Source: Tetrapyrgos nigripes
Taxonomy: Eukaryota; Basidiomycota; Agaricomycetes; Agaricales; Campanellaceae
DNA length: 64,000 nucleotides
NCBI GenBank assembly: GCA_013368315.1
Contig: JAACJM010000162.1
Location: 62,001 to 126,000 of the forward strand
Direction: 5' to 3'
Made by a program: the position numbers and the translations under genes. The notes under the pieces were generated by a model. That model saw only the letters and a list, made by a program, of their open reading frames with translations. It was not told the origin of the DNA and did not search any database. Shown in pieces: positions 12,891 to 24,753 of the stretch. Within the stretch, counting starts at the first letter, position 1; every line of letters begins with the position of its first letter.

Positions 12891-15172
12891 ATGTGGATTT
12901 TGCCTGTACGGGGCAAGTACATGGTGTGGGCCATCACAGGTTAGTTTCGTTTATCAACTCTGCCGGAAAATCTCTCCCTAACACTATTTCGCGTCTGCTC
13001 TCCAGCATGCTGTTGTCAGGGATTTCTCCTCCTCGGTTATGATCAGGGTGTCATGTCTGGAATCATTGGTGCTGACAATCAATTCGGAATGGACTTTGGC
13101 AATCCCAATCCTACAGACCAAGGAACTATTGTACGCAAACTCTTTTTTATCCATTGATTCCCTTCTGACGCGTGTTTCTGCCCAGGTTGCTATCTATGTA
13201 GGTCGTATACTCTGATTCGGGCCATTAGACCCGTTAAAGTTGGGGTATCGTTAACAGGATATTGGATGCGCCATCGGGAGTCTCATCGTGTTTTTCTTTG
13301 GTGAAGCGATTGGACGCAAGAAAATGATTATGGCGGGCGCGTCTACAATGCTGGTCGGAACTGTACGTGGTCATTTTCTCTGTTCATGCATATTCTGATC
13401 CCAGGATATTGACGCAGGTCATCCTCACAAGTTCGACGACAAGAGCGCAGCTCTATGTTGGTAGAATTGTGACAGGGATAGGAAATGGATTCAACTCGTC
13501 CTCCATTCCTGTATATCAATCAGAAACTTGCTCTGGGAAGATTAGAGGAATGCTTGTTTGTCTCAATTCTACGGTCACCATCATAGGGCTTGTCATTGTG
13601 CGTCTGACTCTATTCTGAATCATGCTAGTTTCTCAAAGAAATTACAGGCATACTGGCTCGATTATGGAATGTCTTTCGTCTCAGGCCCCGTACAATGGCG
13701 TCTGCCGATTGGATTTCAAGCTTTCTTCGCGTTATGTTTGCTACTACAGGGCATGGTCTTGCCAGACTCCCCGAGATGGCTTATGGCGCATGGGCACGTC
13801 GAAGAGGCAGAGAGAGTGATTGCCATTTTGGAGGATAAAGATGATATAAATCATCCAGATGTCTTGAGAGTGAAGAAGGAGATTGAAATCTCTTTGGAGC
13901 AGGAAAGTGCTGGAGGTATGTATGCCTTGTTGCAGCGTTATACAGAACGATCTCAATTTACTTGTTTGTTACAGGTCCTTTCCGTTACAGAGAATTATTG
14001 CAAGGAGGACCTATCGGGAATTTTAGGAGGATATGTTTATGCATCGGTATCAATGTCATGCAGCAATTTACTGGATCAAATATGATTAACTACCTCGCGC
14101 CAATTGTCTATCAAAACACCATGGGGCTTTCTAGAAACCTTTCGCTCATTCTTGGAGGATTCACTTCTGTCACCTATATGTTTGCTTCATTCATTCCGCT
14201 ATGGGTAAGTCTTGCCTTTCTTCCAGTCGCAGTATCGGCTCGTAAAGGTCTAATGTTTATCACATAGACCGTAGATCGTTTCGGTAGACGTCCCTTACTC
14301 ATGATATCTGCCGCTGGTCTCTCGACGTGTTTCATCATCGCCGCCATCTTACTCTCTACTGGATCCAGGCACGCTGCATTTGGGGCTACGGCCATGGTTT
14401 TTGTCTTCCAGATATTCTTGGGCATCGGGTTTTTGCCAATCGTAAGTAGCGTCATTGTTTTCTCGACGTTATTGATTGAGTTTTTATCTTTCTCTTTCTG
14501 TCGTCATAGCCATGGTTGTATCCAGCAGAGGTATGCGTCTCAACCTTAAATCATTCACTTTTTCCCTAACTTCATCATGACAATGACTCTAGATCAGCAC
14601 CACTCGCATACGAGCAAGAGGGTCATCCATCTCTAGTTTCTTCAATTGGATGTGAGTAGTCCAAGTTTCCAAATCTCTGTCCCACCATATCTCTGACTCC
14701 TCCTTTCCCAGGTGCGTCTTTGCTGTCGTGGAAATGACTCCTCCAGCAATTGCAAACATTAGTTGGAGAGTTTTCATCATTTTTGCGATTTTCAATGCGC
14801 TTTGGGTGCCAATCGTGAGTTTTCCGTTTTGAGTTCTTAAAATGGGTAATGTTCTTTTCTTATGGCCGTGCTTGTTACCCAGGTGTATTTCTTCTTCCCC
14901 GAAACAAGGGGATTAGAGCTGGAAGCAATCGATCATATCTTCGAGAAAGGTAAACCAATTTTCCTTCCCTGGAGAGACTTGATCACAGTCTCACACCGCT
15001 TGTCTTAGGTGGTATCACTGGTGGTGTCTACGGAAGTAAAGGAGGGCGGACTACGCAGAATATGACTCTGGAACAACAAGAGAAGAGCAGAGATTTGTTG
15101 AAATCGAAGGAGAATAAGGAATTGGAAGACAAAGAGGAAATCGAACACCGTGATCAGTCTGTGGTTGTGTAG
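12891..15172 (+). CDS. MFS sugar porter family transporter
   Basis: Thirteen exons (12891-12939, 13006-13130, 13186-13197, 13258-13362, 13418-13597, 13648-13915, 13975-14204, 14268-14441, 14510-14530, 14593-14651, 14712-14814, 14883-14949, 15009-15172) close to 518 residues. Sugar-porter signatures are all present: Gly-Tyr-Asp-Gln-Gly after helix 1, Gly-Arg-Lys-Lys in the first cytoplasmic loop, Pro-Asp-Ser-Pro-Arg-Trp-Leu at the end of helix 6, Gln-Gln-Phe-Thr-Gly-Ser-Asn in helix 7, Asp-Arg-Phe-Gly-Arg-Arg between helices 8 and 9, and Pro-Glu-Thr-Arg-Gly-Leu at the end. It should be a 12-helix plasma-membrane proton symporter or facilitator for a hexose, pentose or polyol. Exons of 12 and 21 bp are notable. 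A piece of this gene is copied at 16784-16955. Confidence 0.93.
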
Positions 15173-15425
15173 GCTACCAAGGGAGACCTTTGGTGTCCAG
15201 AAATTGTACAATGATATGAGTGTACAACTAGTGCTCGCTCGAAAAGCTGTACTAGTAGATGCGCCTTGATGACCTAGAAAAGAAGTACTTTTTATGATAG
15301 GCCTTGTAAAGCCAGGAATGGCTGAAACTTGCTTCAGACAATCGGCCTACGTGATGAGCTCTTCAAAGGTCGTCACAGATAAATTAACTTCACACAGTAC
15401 ACCACACTACCAGCAGCGTGAGCGT

Positions 15426-16618
15426 CTACTTCCTAGAAAATACCCGAGAAAAGAATCCCTGCGAGGGTGTCTCGACTATTTTGGCCTTGCTAGTACTAGA
15501 ATTGGATTTCGCTTTGGTACTAGCAGGCTCGGTAGTTGCAGCACCTGAGCCAGCATGACGTTTCTTGTACTCAGCAGGAGTTTCCCCACCGACACCGTTC
15601 TCCCACATTCCTCTACGTGCTGCCCTGTCGTGGTGAAGGCGTGAAAGAGTGAGATAAGCGGAACAAGGTGTAGGACGAGCAAACGTACTTGGCCTCCATC
15701 TCGGTTTTCAGATATTCTTCCTTGCCTCCTGGTCCGTATTCCGCACCAGCCTGAATGATACATTTAGCTATTAGTCAAAGCATGATAGAAGGAAAAGATA
15801 GTCAACGCACTTGTTCATAAGTCATAACCCATCCTGCCCTCAACATCTCTAGACAAACGTCACTGATTCCCAAGAAGAATAATCGGTTCGTGACCACATT
15901 TGCGACCTGTGCTTCTTCAGTATTGACCAAGAGCCATCCCAGAGATGAAGCGTACTGTGCGTGAGTACTGATCGCGTCGTAAAAGTCGGCAGTATACTGT
16001 CTTGCCAAGCAGTCGATTCTTCAACCACGCTAAACTTTCTTGAGAGTAGGGCTGGGCAGGTCGTCCAAAGTGTGCAGCCTAGTAGCAATCAGCAACATAG
16101 AACGATAATGAGGTCATTATGCTCACCTCGGGTGCGTCGACACCAGCCATTCTGATGTGAATGGTTTGATCCCTGAGCTCTGCATAGGGGGTTAGCATAA
16201 GCGTTGCTCTTGGAAAATGAACACACTTTTTGGATCGCGGGGAACACGTCTGAATAGACCAGGAGTGTGATATAGTCTGTGCCCCAAGAGAATGAGACGC
16301 AGAAAAGATGACCCGACACGTCGCAAACGGACCTGAAATTATCTGCGTCTCCTACACTAGAAAGAATCATGAAAACTCCGGGAACAAGAAGAGATAAGCA
16401 ATCACTGACTCGGTGACAACCCCCTTTATCCATCTCTTCTTGTGAAGGATGTCGGGAGTAATCCAGTTGCTGTTCTGTATCCTCCGGAAATAACGCGCAT
16501 AGAGTCGATGTCCTGCAATACCGCCTAGAAGACTGACCGCAGAACCAAGAGCCAAACCGAGCTGGAAATTGGGATTCTTCATCCTTTCCTTCATCTCTTC
16601 CAGCTTTATAGGCGGCAT
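15426..16618 (-). CDS. LCL3: LCL3-type endonuclease (SNase fold, membrane-anchored)
   Basis: Minus-strand exons 16618-16410, 16356-16333, 16276-16227, 16179-16127, 16078-15956, 15906-15811, 15750-15689 and 15624-15426 join in phase to 271 residues. The protein starts with a single membrane helix (about residues 18-36), followed by Asn-Trp-Ile-Thr-Pro-Asp. The staphylococcal-nuclease-like domain then shows [17 protein letters not shown] and Arg-Arg-Asp-Gln-Tyr-Ser-Arg, which carry the acidic and Arg active-site positions. The conserved C-terminal motif [10 protein letters not shown] is present, then a Ser/Lys-rich tail. The yeast homologue is mitochondrial, associated with lifespan phenotypes, and a presumed calcium-dependent nuclease. 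Exon 2 is only 24 bp. Confidence 0.9.
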
Positions 16619-16783
16619 TGTGGCGGTCAGGAGTAAGATGTATGCATGTCACAGAGGTGGTGGGAAACGCGCCGTCGATTCGTCGTGTCATGTGGGTCGC
16701 GTGGCTATCTTACCCATACTCAGCCAATACCTCAGCTAACCTCAGGATCTTCAAGTGGAAGTCTTTATAGCAGTCCATCTTTT

Positions 16784-16955
16784 CATTGTGCGCATGACTC
16801 TATTCTGAATCATGCTGCTTTCTCAAAGAAATTACAGGGATACTGGCTCGATTATCTTTCGTCTCAGGCCCGCGAAATGGTGTCTGCCGACTGGATTCCA
16901 AGCTTCCTTCGTGTTAACTACTACAAGGCATGGTCTTGCCAGACTCTCCGACATG
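16784..16955 (+). pseudogene. Fragment copied from the sugar transporter gene
   Basis: About 172 bp closely match 13594-13775 of the sugar transporter, covering the end of exon 5, the whole following intron and the first half of exon 6. The copy has small deletions (the Gly-Met codons after the Asp-Tyr pair are missing) and substitutions, and no surrounding transporter exons. Because the intron is kept, it came from DNA, not from spliced RNA. It lies just upstream of the LCL3 gene and cannot encode anything by itself. Confidence 0.88.
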
Positions 16956-17224
16956 ACTGATACCGTATCCTCAACGGTGTATCGTACAAAATTTGCATGT
17001 AATACATAGAAATCTCAGCGACCTCAGCGTCGACTCAGCGCTAAACGACTTTCAAGAAAAAGGAGATGAGTCCACTAAGGCTTTCAAGTTGACAAGAACC
17101 CATCACCATACAAGGGGCCCAATCCCTTTGTCCTCTGTCAGAGTAATGCCATCAGATACTGCAAGATACTGCACCAATTTGCGATAATATATGACACATA
17201 CACTCACCGGAAAACCTATGTCAT

Positions 17225-18936
17225 TTAAAAATGGAAATCCAGCTCTACGTCCAATCCATCCTCGGCCAAAATCCTCAACCCATACTCGGTAGCTTCCCCA
17301 AAAGTCATGACCCAGCACCGAAATAGCCATGGTATAGAAACATTGCCCAGCCGATGATGGACCTTGAAGCCAAACGATTCCAAGACATCTATCGCTGGTT
17401 TTCTCCGCGACTGCACCATTGCAAGGATGTCCTCTGGAATGGGTAGCGGTGGTAATGTTGATTCACCGCCCTGAGGCTTATGCTCGTGAACCGAAAGGTA
17501 AAGAGATTTTAATCGGGGTACAAGGAAACTGTCAACATCGACATCGTCGGCAACGGCATCCGGGGGAGCTATCCGCAAGGTGAGCTTGTCAATGAGTAAA
17601 GGCGTGAATCCCGAATGGTCCAGGAAACGCAGTTCGAGGTAGGTCAGCTTTGGAGTCAAGGAAAGAATTTGGACGAGTTCGTGATCGGAGAATCCAGCGC
17701 AGAGCTTCAAGGTATCGAGTTGGCAGTCTGACCGCAGGATTAGGTCCTTGAGACTGTCAGACAGTGCACTAGCATCCTCTGCGATGATGGGAAAATCCAA
17801 ACTCGACAACGATACGAAGAGCCGGTAACGTCAAACAGGGGAGAACTCGATGTCCAAAACCGCGGCAATGTTGGAGAGCGCAGGAGAGAGTGCAGTTTGG
17901 GAAGGTATATGATATTAGTTGCTCCAGGGATTTCGCTCCAGTTCGATAGGTTGTCCACCATGACGTCGGCCCTTTCCAACTCGGGACACATGGAAAGACA
18001 ACTATGGAATTGTTGACTGAGCAAACGCCGGATGGTGATTTCGCGCAATTGGGGAAAGGGCAGGGTGAAGGCCGAGTCGAACTCGTCTAGGTACAATGCC
18101 TGCAGTCGAGAGGCATTCGGCATCAAATCGAAAAGAGGAGGGTATCTGTTGAAAATATGGGTTCCTTTAAAATCGACACTCAGGGCCAGAAGGTTTACGC
18201 AGTGACTTGGCGCTGTTTTGGTCAGGATATCTTCGAAGGTGTCGTGTACAAAAATGGCCCAGGGTAGTTCTATCTTGACATTGGACCACCTATTGGAATC
18301 TTTGAGCAACGACGTCAGGATGTTCCAAGCGGCAGGATGAAGGTCTTCATAAGTATACTTGTCCAAGTTGGAACGAAGATTGAAGGATAGCGGCGAGGTT
18401 TCAGAACGTAGAAGGTAAAGATCTACGACCTCTTCGATACGGCATTTCGACCACCGGCCCTCTGCAGAGAATGGGTCCGAGTACCATGGGTCCGGGCTCG
18501 ATTCACCCTTTCCGGCAAACAGGTCCAAGTTTGCCCATAATGCTGGCGTCGACATGACGACTGCTCGCCAAAAAGAGCAGACGTGCGACAAGTCAAGTGT
18601 CGGAGTGGAAATCTCGTCGTTGGTTACACACAGACCATAAGAGTCTGACAAGGACAGGACGAAGATGGCTGCCCAGATTTCTACAGGAACTCGGCGAATT
18701 GGAGATATCAAGGCGCGGTATTCGCCCATACGGCGACGTAAATGAGTTCTTCGCCCTTCTAGCTGCGCTGCCAGGGTATGAAGGCGATGTATTTCTGCGT
18801 CCCATTCGCAAAGAAGGTTCTCTGTCTCCTTTAGCTGACGCCGTACTTTTGAGACGACTGTATCCAAAGGATAAGATTCTCGGAATTGCGCCATGGCTAA
18901 AGATGGGAGGATTTCATCGTTGGAGGCTGTTGTCAT
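17225..18936 (-). CDS. F-box/LRR-like protein with a frame break
   Basis: One long minus-strand frame starts at 18936 and runs to about 17830, and a second frame continues from about 17809 to the stop at 17225. The N-terminus (residues about 25-75) is a heptad coiled coil. An F-box-like segment follows (Arg-Val-Pro-Val-Glu-Ile-Trp, then Leu-Ser-His-Val-Cys-Ser-Phe-Trp-Arg at about 80-130), then Leu-rich beta/alpha repeats. F-box proteins of this kind are substrate receptors of SCF ubiquitin ligases and are hugely expanded in Agaricomycetes. Between about 17800 and 17870 the sequence passes through all three frames. An intron with the weak donor GTTTTG at about 17865 and acceptor GAG at about 17809 would repair it; otherwise this is a frameshift (pseudogene or sequence error). 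Confidence 0.75.
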
Positions 18937-21017
18937 CTTGAAGGCTTTGAATGGATGAAACTTTTATCATGATGAATGAACGACCTCTTACCTTCAGAAC
19001 TAGAGTGACTCAGTAGGTCTCGTTGAAATACCAGATTTTCCGTGTCGTTTCGATGACAATATTGCAGAGGACGAGAAGAAACACGACGTGTAGAAGGTCA
19101 AGAAGATGGCAACGAGATGGTCGTGGTCGAGGAAACTTGAAGAACTTCAAGAAGTTGGTCACGACGCGTCACCGTCACCGTCACTCTTCATCTAGATCCC
19201 GAACTGTCACCTCCATCAGCTTTTGCATACTGCGTTAACGGTGGCTTTCATCAGCAGCTAATTAGTTAATAATCCAGGAATGCTCGGAAGTGTCCTTACC
19301 GACGTTGAATACCTCTGCAGCTCAGGCGGGGCGTAGTAGTTCATCTATAACGCAGGGTATACGATGACCTCAGGCCTTGATTGTTGGAAATGAAGGCGGA
19401 AGGACTGGGTATGGTACGTTGCCGTCATGTTGGTATATTCCGTTGCACTCATACGCATTGGAGATCAGAACACCTGCAATGAGATTTGCTCTTCCCTCAC
19501 AAAGTTGTCTGTCATCTGCCAGTTGTTTCTCTTCTCTCGAGACTGTCGCTATTTCGTGTGGGGACTTTCAAAGTGGTACAAGAGTTTGCGAGTGAAAGAC
19601 TAAATCGCTCTGGTTTTTATCGAGTCGTTGAGATAGTTGAGTCCATTTCGAATCACTGAGGTGAAAACAGACCTCCCTTCAACCAAACACAACACCAAGT
19701 ACTCTAGGATTGCAGGACTACTAGGCACGATTGGTACGCGATCCTGTCCTACCGTATCCTATCCTAGCAATCTATACCTTTCGAGACATGGGACAATTCT
19801 CGAGGGAGACGTTTCGCTCCTCTAAGTAGGAAGTCTTTCAGCACTCTGACGCTCCGTGCAATTCTGTCAAGATTCCAACCAGAGTATCCTAGATCTGTGT
19901 TCTTGCTCTGAAGATCTCGCGATGCTCCCAGTGTTTCTACCTCAAGAGCGATTTCGGTTACTCACTTGTTCGCCGTCAAAACCTATCAAGTCTCTGGACT
20001 TGCCCATCCCAATTTCTCTCGCCTTGTTACTTCTGCTACGCGACCGCCTCTATTGTACCCTGCTCTGGATAGACCTTTGTGCAATTGGTTCTTTGATGGA
20101 TCACAGTGGTCTTAGTGTTCTTATCGCACAGCACTTTTGGTCGCTTTCTTCTACGGGTGCGCCTATCCTTGCCACGCTTGCCCAGTCACTTATACAGAGC
20201 GATGTGTGGAACTATGTGACCTCAAGCTCTTAGTCAAGTCTGGGATTTGTTCCCTGAGAGATCAAAGCCTATCAAAACATGAGACTCCACCATCTCGCAG
20301 TAAATGCGACAACTTGATCTGCTTTTCGTAGCTGTTTCCACTACCTGCCGCAACCTTGCTCATTATAGTCGACGTAAGAGCTGATCGGTCTATTTATCTA
20401 TCTATCTCTTGGTACAAATCTTGTATCGTAGGTACTAGAGACTGCGATTTGAAATCAGTCATTGTTCTTCGTTACCCAAAATATGTTTTCCCCGGCCAAC
20501 CATCTTGCATTCGCTACTGCCATGATCAATCAAAATCAAGACTTTTACAAGATCATCCGTAATTCAATACTGGGGTAACTTAAAGGCAGTGTTGCACAGT
20601 ATTTTCCATGGTTATTTTTACCGTTCCAGATACTACATCTTGATGATCAAACTTGCAGTAAATTTCCAGAAGACGGTAACGACTGCCACCCTTGTGCCAA
20701 TGTGGGTACAAAGTCAAGACGAAAGCACTTAACGAATCAGAGAGCTTTTGTTTACCAATGCGAGCACAAAGACTGGATGTTGCTTTGGGACCAGCCGACC
20801 CGTGTCAAAGACGCGACCTCTGACTGAGCTGCGAAAAAGTCAAGCGCAAAGTCCGGCGGTCCGCCACAAGTCCACTCCCTAAAACAGCTTGATTGAAGAT
20901 ACTCAAAGCTGTAGCGATCAACATTTTGGGGTCATACAGCAAGTAAGCACGTTCGAGGCACGATATGATTCTTATAAGTACGAGCTGAGTAGCGTCCGCT
21001 TTCAAATTTCAGTCCCC
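18937..21017. other. 2-kb intergenic region
   Basis: Divergent promoters of the F-box gene and the phosphate transporter. ORFs such as 19856-20233 (+) are low-complexity and lack domains. Close to the transporter there is a TATAAG at 20973 and a CACGTT hexamer at 20948, similar to the Pho4-type core, but one match is weak evidence. Confidence 0.4.
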
Positions 21018-23067
21018 ATGGCTAGCATGGCTAGTGGGACTGACTCAACTGGCACCATCGCCCCCAACAACCGTCGCTCCAAGACCCCTAGCTACGTGCT
21101 CAACCAGGATCGTCGTGCTGCTCTCGCAGAGGTCGACAACGCGAAGTTCGCCTGGTTCCATGTAAAGGTCTGCTGCACAGCTGGCGCAGGCTTCTTCACC
21201 GTAGCGTGAGTTTTTTTCTCTTCTCTTTTTTTCTGAACGGGGTCACAACTGTGCGTACAGGTACGATATCTTTGCCATCAACATTGCAACTCGCATGTTG
21301 GGATACGTCTACGGTCATGGTGAATATCGCGTGCTTGGCGTGAAGAGTCTTAGTCTCACTGTCTGTTCTTACTAGCAACCGGTCCAGATCTCACTTCTAA
21401 CCAGCAACTCGGTTTAAAGATCGCTACGCCTATTGGTACCCTGTTTGGTCAGCTGCTCTTTGGTTGGTTGGCAGACGTCGTCGGTCGTAAGAGAATGTGT
21501 AGGTCTCTTCTATTGCAACAGCGGCTACCCTCTACTCATCTTTTACAGATGGAATAGAACTTATCATTATCATCGTCGCATCTTTCTTCCAGGCTCTTTG
21601 CGGAAGCGCTCCTGTTATCAGTATCATCGGCGTCCTTATTATCTGGCGTTTCATTGTAAGTTGATTGCTCGTCATGCTGTTGACCACTATCTGACGCTCT
21701 TTCAGATGGGAGTTGGTGCTGGAGGGGATTACCCTCTCAGTGCTGTTATTAGTTCGGAATTTGCTTCGACCAGAGTCCGTGGTCGTCTCATGAATGCCGT
21801 CTTTGCCTTTCAGGGATGGGGTAACTTTGGTGAGTTGTTCAAACTCTGTCCTAAAAATCAAAGTTTTAACGGAATCTTGTAGTGGCTGTCCTCGTCGCCC
21901 TCGTCATTACCGCTTCGTTCAAAGACAGCATTCTCCACGACACCTCTGGCACCCACCGTCCCGTGGACTACATGTGGCGTATCCTCATTGGTCTAGGCTG
22001 TGTTCCCGGATGTGTCGCTCTCTACTTCCGTCTTACTATTCCCGAGACTCCTCGTTTCATCATGGACGTTGATCGCAACATCCGACAGGCTTCCAAGGAT
22101 ATCGAGAATCTTCTTACCGTCGGCAAGTCTGAAGTCGATCCCGATGCGGTTGTCCAGCGTGTTGAGGCTCCTCGCGCCTCTTGGGCTGATTTCTGCGCCC
22201 ATTTCTCTCAATGGGAGAACCTCAAGGTGTTGATCGGTACCTCATGGTCCTGGTTCGCTGTCGATGTACGCAAACTTTCTCTGACTCGGGTTCAACATAT
22301 TCATCTTTGTGGCAGATCGCTTTCTATGGTCTTAACCTCAATGCTGCAGATATCTTGGAGAAAATTGGTTTTGGTAGCGACAAAGTCTACGACAACTTGT
22401 GGAACATTTGTGTCAAAAATTTGATTCTCTCAGCTTCTCTTATCCCCGGTTACTGGGTTTGCTTTCTCTTCATTGACTCTTGGGGCCGCAGGCCTATCCA
22501 GTTGATGGGCTTCAGCGTGCTCACCATTATCTTCATCTGCATGGGTGCCGGCTACGGCAAACTCACCTCCAGTGATTCGTTGAAGAAAGTTTTTGTGTTC
22601 CTATGCTGCCTTGCCAATTTCTTCCAGAACTTTGGTCCTAACACAACTACCTTCGCAAGCCTTCCCCACCTATCAAGCGAGATGATCTTCTCTGACTGTG
22701 TTTATGAACTTTACAGATCGTCCCGGGTGAGGCCTTCCCCACTCGTTACCGTTCCACCGCACATGGTATCTCTGCGGCCAGTGGCAAACTTGGAGCCATT
22801 ATTGCTCAAGTCGGCTTTTCTCATCTCTATATTGGAACCAGGTATATTCTCCTTGTCTTCATCCTACCCTTATTCCTCAGGGACACTTACCTTCTTGTGT
22901 ACAGTCTTTGCATCCTCGCTGCTTTCATGTTTACTGGTATTCTATCCACTCTTCTCATTCCTGAGACCAAGGGCCGTTCCCTTGAAGAGCTCTCGAACGA
23001 GAACCAAGACGAGTTCGTCAAGGGTATCGCAGGAACAGCTGGGGTTAGGGATGAAGTGATCGTGTAG
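21018..23067 (+). CDS. PHO84-type inorganic phosphate:H+ symporter
   Basis: Nine exons (21018-21205, 21261-21319, 21376-21498, 21549-21655, 21706-21829, 21883-22265, 22316-22654, 22717-22841, 22905-23067) join in phase to 536 residues. The protein has the phosphate:H+ symporter signature [11 protein letters not shown] (about 161-171), the loop Ala-Asp-Val-Val-Gly-Arg-Lys-Arg, the Pro-Glu-Thr-Pro-Arg-Phe motif after helix 6, a large central cytoplasmic loop, and [10 protein letters not shown] followed by Pro-Glu-Thr-Lys-Gly-Arg at the end. It should take up phosphate at the plasma membrane. Intron 7 begins with GC (GCAAG) instead of GT, a minor but well-known splice class. An alternative start lies nine bases downstream at 21027. 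Confidence 0.94.
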
Positions 23068-24753
23068 TACACTTAAGCGCTCCAGGACTTCCAAGTGTTT
23101 CTCCAGTTTTTGCTTTGTTCCCGTGCTTCACCCCACCTTCATGTATACCTGTATACACCCAGAAACTATTATTAATTGATATTATGTTGATAATGATTAG
23201 TAGTTTGTATCTTTAGGATTTTGTATTTTCAAGTAGGTGTTAGTCAATTTGAACCAAGCAGCTCAGGTCACCAGCAAAATGTCCCCAGAATAAGCTCCTG
23301 TATGTAATATCCTGTACTTCATTGACAGTCCCTTTCACGCCGTCCAGTCCACCACTGGTATATCAGGGATATAGAGCAAGGTGGCCAATGTATAACCCAA
23401 ATCTTGCTTGCACTAGACAAGAAATGTGGTTTGATAGTGGAAAACTTTGTAACGCATGATGGCAAACATATCGAGCGGTAAGAATATATCACGATGATAC
23501 AACGAGGATACAACGCGATGTGGAAACTTATATCGGTGGGCATTGCGTATGCAGAAATATAACGCGTTTGGGAAATCATATCGCATCTTGGATTTATAAC
23601 GGTGATATCATGCAATAGGGGAATTATATCGACGGTGTATCACATTCATACCTTGCAAAATGCAATGGGAGCAGATGCCATGCATTGGAGGAATTCTGAT
23701 AAAATGTAGAAATTATCATGGCGTAAGGAAACCCTGGCTTGCAAAAGATGTGTTATAACGAAGTTCTAATGGTTCGGACGGCGCGATGGGAAATGAATTG
23801 GAACCTGATGCGCTATATCTCAGAGACATCTGAGTCGTATCTGAGTAGCGATTCCGGGGACATTTTGCTGGTGTCAGTATCCTGGTTTGTGTGCTTCTCA
23901 ATATGTAGAATCAATTCTAAGGATGGATATTATGTGCAGCATTGACTGTTGAGGGAAAAGTAACGATGTCGCAGGAGTCCACGAGGAGGGGATCGAGAAT
24001 GTTTGGAGGACGCGTCCAACAGTTTGCGCTGCAACGTCGACGTTTCTCACCATCTTCCATCTCTCCCAATATTCTGCAGCAAGATGTCGAGCTTTCCTCG
24101 TATTCCAATGCGCCAAGTAGAGGGATCATTGTAAAAGGAGCCGCCGCAAGAATGAACCAGTCATTTGGCAAACTCGGATAGGACGACGGACATGTATTTC
24201 TTCCAAGGGTCTGCAGTAATTGTCCAGTATGGTTGTCTTCGTTCTTTTGGGTTCTCAGACGCAACTACAGTCTCCCAAAATCGAGTCGATCGACGCAGAG
24301 TCAATCGCCAGATGATCAAGACTCTTGTCCTTCTCGTAGATCCTGCAAGAGTGATAGAGCTGTCGCAAAACCAGCCAAAGTCTGTACCTGTTTTTGCCGG
24401 CAATTTAGATGAATCTGAAAGAGAGGCAACTCGTCCTCAATACTTGGAGCGAGGTTAGGCCCTGTGGCAGTGGCTTCACGCAATCCGGTGTCTGTTATGC
24501 CGTTGTCGGTGAGTGCCGAATCCAAAGCCAAAATCCGTTAGTATCGGAGGGTATTTCCTGGAGACTTTCCGGCAGTGAAAGACCGTCCGTAAAACTTGAG
24601 ACTTGTCAGGCATACGAGACGCTGTCCTTCCAGAAATTTTGCGTAGGATACGAGGAGACCACGGAGTGAAAAGACTGACACTGACAGATGTGGTAGTAAG
24701 TAAATCCGAGGATGTTACATGTGACGGGGTGACAATCCGTTGACTCTCCGCTC
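23068..24753. other. Region with overlapping ORFs, gene content unresolved
   Basis: The first half (to about 23900) is the 3' UTR and AT-rich spacer. From about 23900 to 24670 several frames on both strands stay open for 60-115 codons. Minus-strand frames at 23917-24264 and 24316-24531 have protein-like composition and may be exons of a small gene, but I recognise no domain and could not close a model. Confidence 0.3.

Noticed and set aside
16646..17187. Plus-strand ORFs suggesting a second sugar transporter
   Set aside because: Only a 172-bp piece of the transporter is present, without flanking exons; treated as a duplicated fragment.
19856..20233. 125-codon plus-strand ORF, Leu/Ser-rich
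   Set aside because: Composition follows the CT-rich DNA; no start context or homology pattern.
20948..20953. CACGTT as a Pho4-type binding site upstream of the phosphate transporter
   Set aside because: A single hexamer in a 2-kb spacer is expected by chance; no second site or flanking context supports it.
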